Below are positions 13,003 to 13,565 of a stretch of 13,565 nucleotides of DNA, piece after piece. The DNA comes from Thermoplasmata archaeon (GTDB taxonomy: Archaea; Thermoplasmatota; Thermoplasmata; Thermoplasmatales; Thermoplasmataceae). Made by a program: the position numbers and the translations under genes. The notes beneath the pieces are model-generated. The model saw nothing but the letters and a program-made list of their open reading frames with translations, searched no databases and was not told the DNA's origin. The stretch's first letter is position 1. Each line of letters opens with the position of its first letter. The stretch lies in contig JAJZZW010000038.1 of NCBI GenBank assembly GCA_021797385.1, positions 1-13,565 of the forward strand. Reading direction: 5' to 3'.

Positions 13003-13565
13003 ATGGAGGAGGAAAATAATATACTCAGGGAAACAGTGGCAGAGTTCAGCGAAAAAAATCTTGATGAAAAAATCATAGAAACAGAGGGAATCAGTAAAAA
13101 ATTGCTCGATCTTATAGCATCACAGGGATTTCTCGGTTCATCCATACCGGATAAATACTCAGGGTCAGGCCTGGATGAAACATCATATGAAATAATTCTT
13201 GAAGAAATTGCAAAATATTCTCCCTCGGTGGCAATGAAAATATTCATATTGAATTCTCTCTATTATCCCGCAGTAAAGAATACACCGGCCGAGAACACGC
13301 TGACGGATGGAGCCACAGGTAAGATTTCCGCCACAGTTGACTTTATAAATAAAATATTCGATCTCAAAACTTCTGCATGCAAGATAACAGGCACACTGAA
13401 AAACATACTTGGATCTGATTCAGATAAATTGATTATATTCAATGAAGGAACATCGATTGTTTCAGGGCCCTTCAGATCTGAATCCAGGGACTTCATGGGA
13501 TTCCGCGGCTTAAAATTCGGGGATTTAGCCATGGATAACGATTTCCAGAAACTTGATAATGTAAG
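13003..13565 (+). CDS. Acyl-CoA-dehydrogenase-like subunit, divergent, 3'-truncated by window end
   Basis: The frame opens at ATG 13003, one base after the preceding TAA, and stays open to the window edge (187 codons, at least). The N-terminal helical domain is acyl-CoA-dehydrogenase-like: 'GFLGSSIPDKYSGSGLDE' (42-59) and 'YEIILEEIAKYSPSVAMKI' (62-80), including the YxGxG loop its neighbour lacks. The middle beta-domain is eroded: where the family has the TEP-x-x-GSD signature there is 'ENTLTDGATGKISATVDFI' (97-115), without the acidic-Pro and GSD residues. After that 'ITGTLKNILGSDSDKLIIF' and 'FMGFRGLKFGDLAMD' still align by eye with the partner's flavin-side strands, but intervening loops are short. 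Probably a non-catalytic partner subunit; a decaying duplicate is the alternative. The C-terminal catalytic region is outside the window. Confidence 0.8.
   Translation, partial: MEEENNILRETVAEFSEKNLDEKIIETEGISKKLLDLIASQGFLGSSIPDKYSGSGLDETSYEIILEEIAKYSPSVAMKIFILNSLYYPAVKNTPAENTLTDGATGKISATVDFINKIFDLKTSACKITGTLKNILGSDSDKLIIFNEGTSIVSGPFRSESRDFMGFRGLKFGDLAMDNDFQKLDNV

Noticed and set aside
12771..13247. 158-codon minus-strand open frame across the dehydrogenase junction
   Set aside because: Opposite two plus-strand frames that show acyl-CoA dehydrogenase motifs and operon spacing; composition is shadow-like.
11922..13565. Reading the two dehydrogenase genes as one gene split by a frameshift
   Set aside because: The first gene is complete with its C-terminal catalytic Glu, and the second starts again with a dehydrogenase N-terminal domain; they are tandem paralogues, not fragments.
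1..13565. Mobile elements, CRISPR arrays, tRNA or rRNA genes
   Set aside because: No transposase-like frame, no regularly spaced repeats and no cloverleaf or rRNA-like sequence was seen on reading through.

Overview
The window looks like chromosomal DNA of a Thermoplasmatales-type euryarchaeon (Ferroplasma, Acidiplasma, Picrophilus, Thermoplasma or a relative); this placement is an inference. The signs are a moderately AT-rich composition, arginine written mostly as AGA/AGG, frequent ATA isoleucine, several start codons lying about 25 bases after a TATA box with no leader (leaderless mRNA), Shine-Dalgarno matches to the archaeal anti-SD only inside operons or where a leader exists, and the LysW carrier-protein route to lysine.

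Layout. 3-422: 3' end of a short-chain dehydrogenase whose catalytic Tyr and Lys are replaced. 475-831: small cupin with its own leaderless promoter. 832-1140: a 309-base AT-rich regulatory stretch with a candidate terminator hairpin, spare TATA-like boxes and a perfect 11-bp inverted repeat just before lysW. 1141-6216: a tightly packed lysine operon, lysW-lysY-lysZ-lysJ-lysX-lysK, with junctions overlapping by 4-11 bases or separated by 1-3, and two probable TTG starts. 6222-6983 (minus): a 253-residue protein I do not recognise. 7023-8951 (minus): a 3-hydroxyacyl-CoA dehydrogenase/enoyl-CoA hydratase fusion. 8952-9161: a divergent promoter region with two clean palindromes. 9162-13565 (plus): an operon of fatty acyl-CoA ligase, thiolase, acyl-CoA dehydrogenase and a divergent acyl-CoA-dehydrogenase-like gene that runs off the end.

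How the genes work together. The first operon encodes the complete second half of the alpha-aminoadipate pathway: LysX attaches aminoadipate to the C-terminal Glu of LysW, LysZ phosphorylates it, LysY reduces it, LysJ transaminates it, and LysK releases lysine. The second cluster supplies every step of a beta-oxidation turn: activation (ligase), first oxidation (dehydrogenase pair), hydration and second oxidation (fusion protein), and cleavage (thiolase). The electron acceptor (ETF) is not in the window.

The least expected signals are the acyl-CoA dehydrogenase pair, where each partner lacks motifs the other keeps or that the family needs (suggesting a heteromeric enzyme); the palindromes controlling both operons; and the unrecognised protein behind the beta-oxidation fusion gene. 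No tRNA, rRNA, CRISPR or insertion element was seen.
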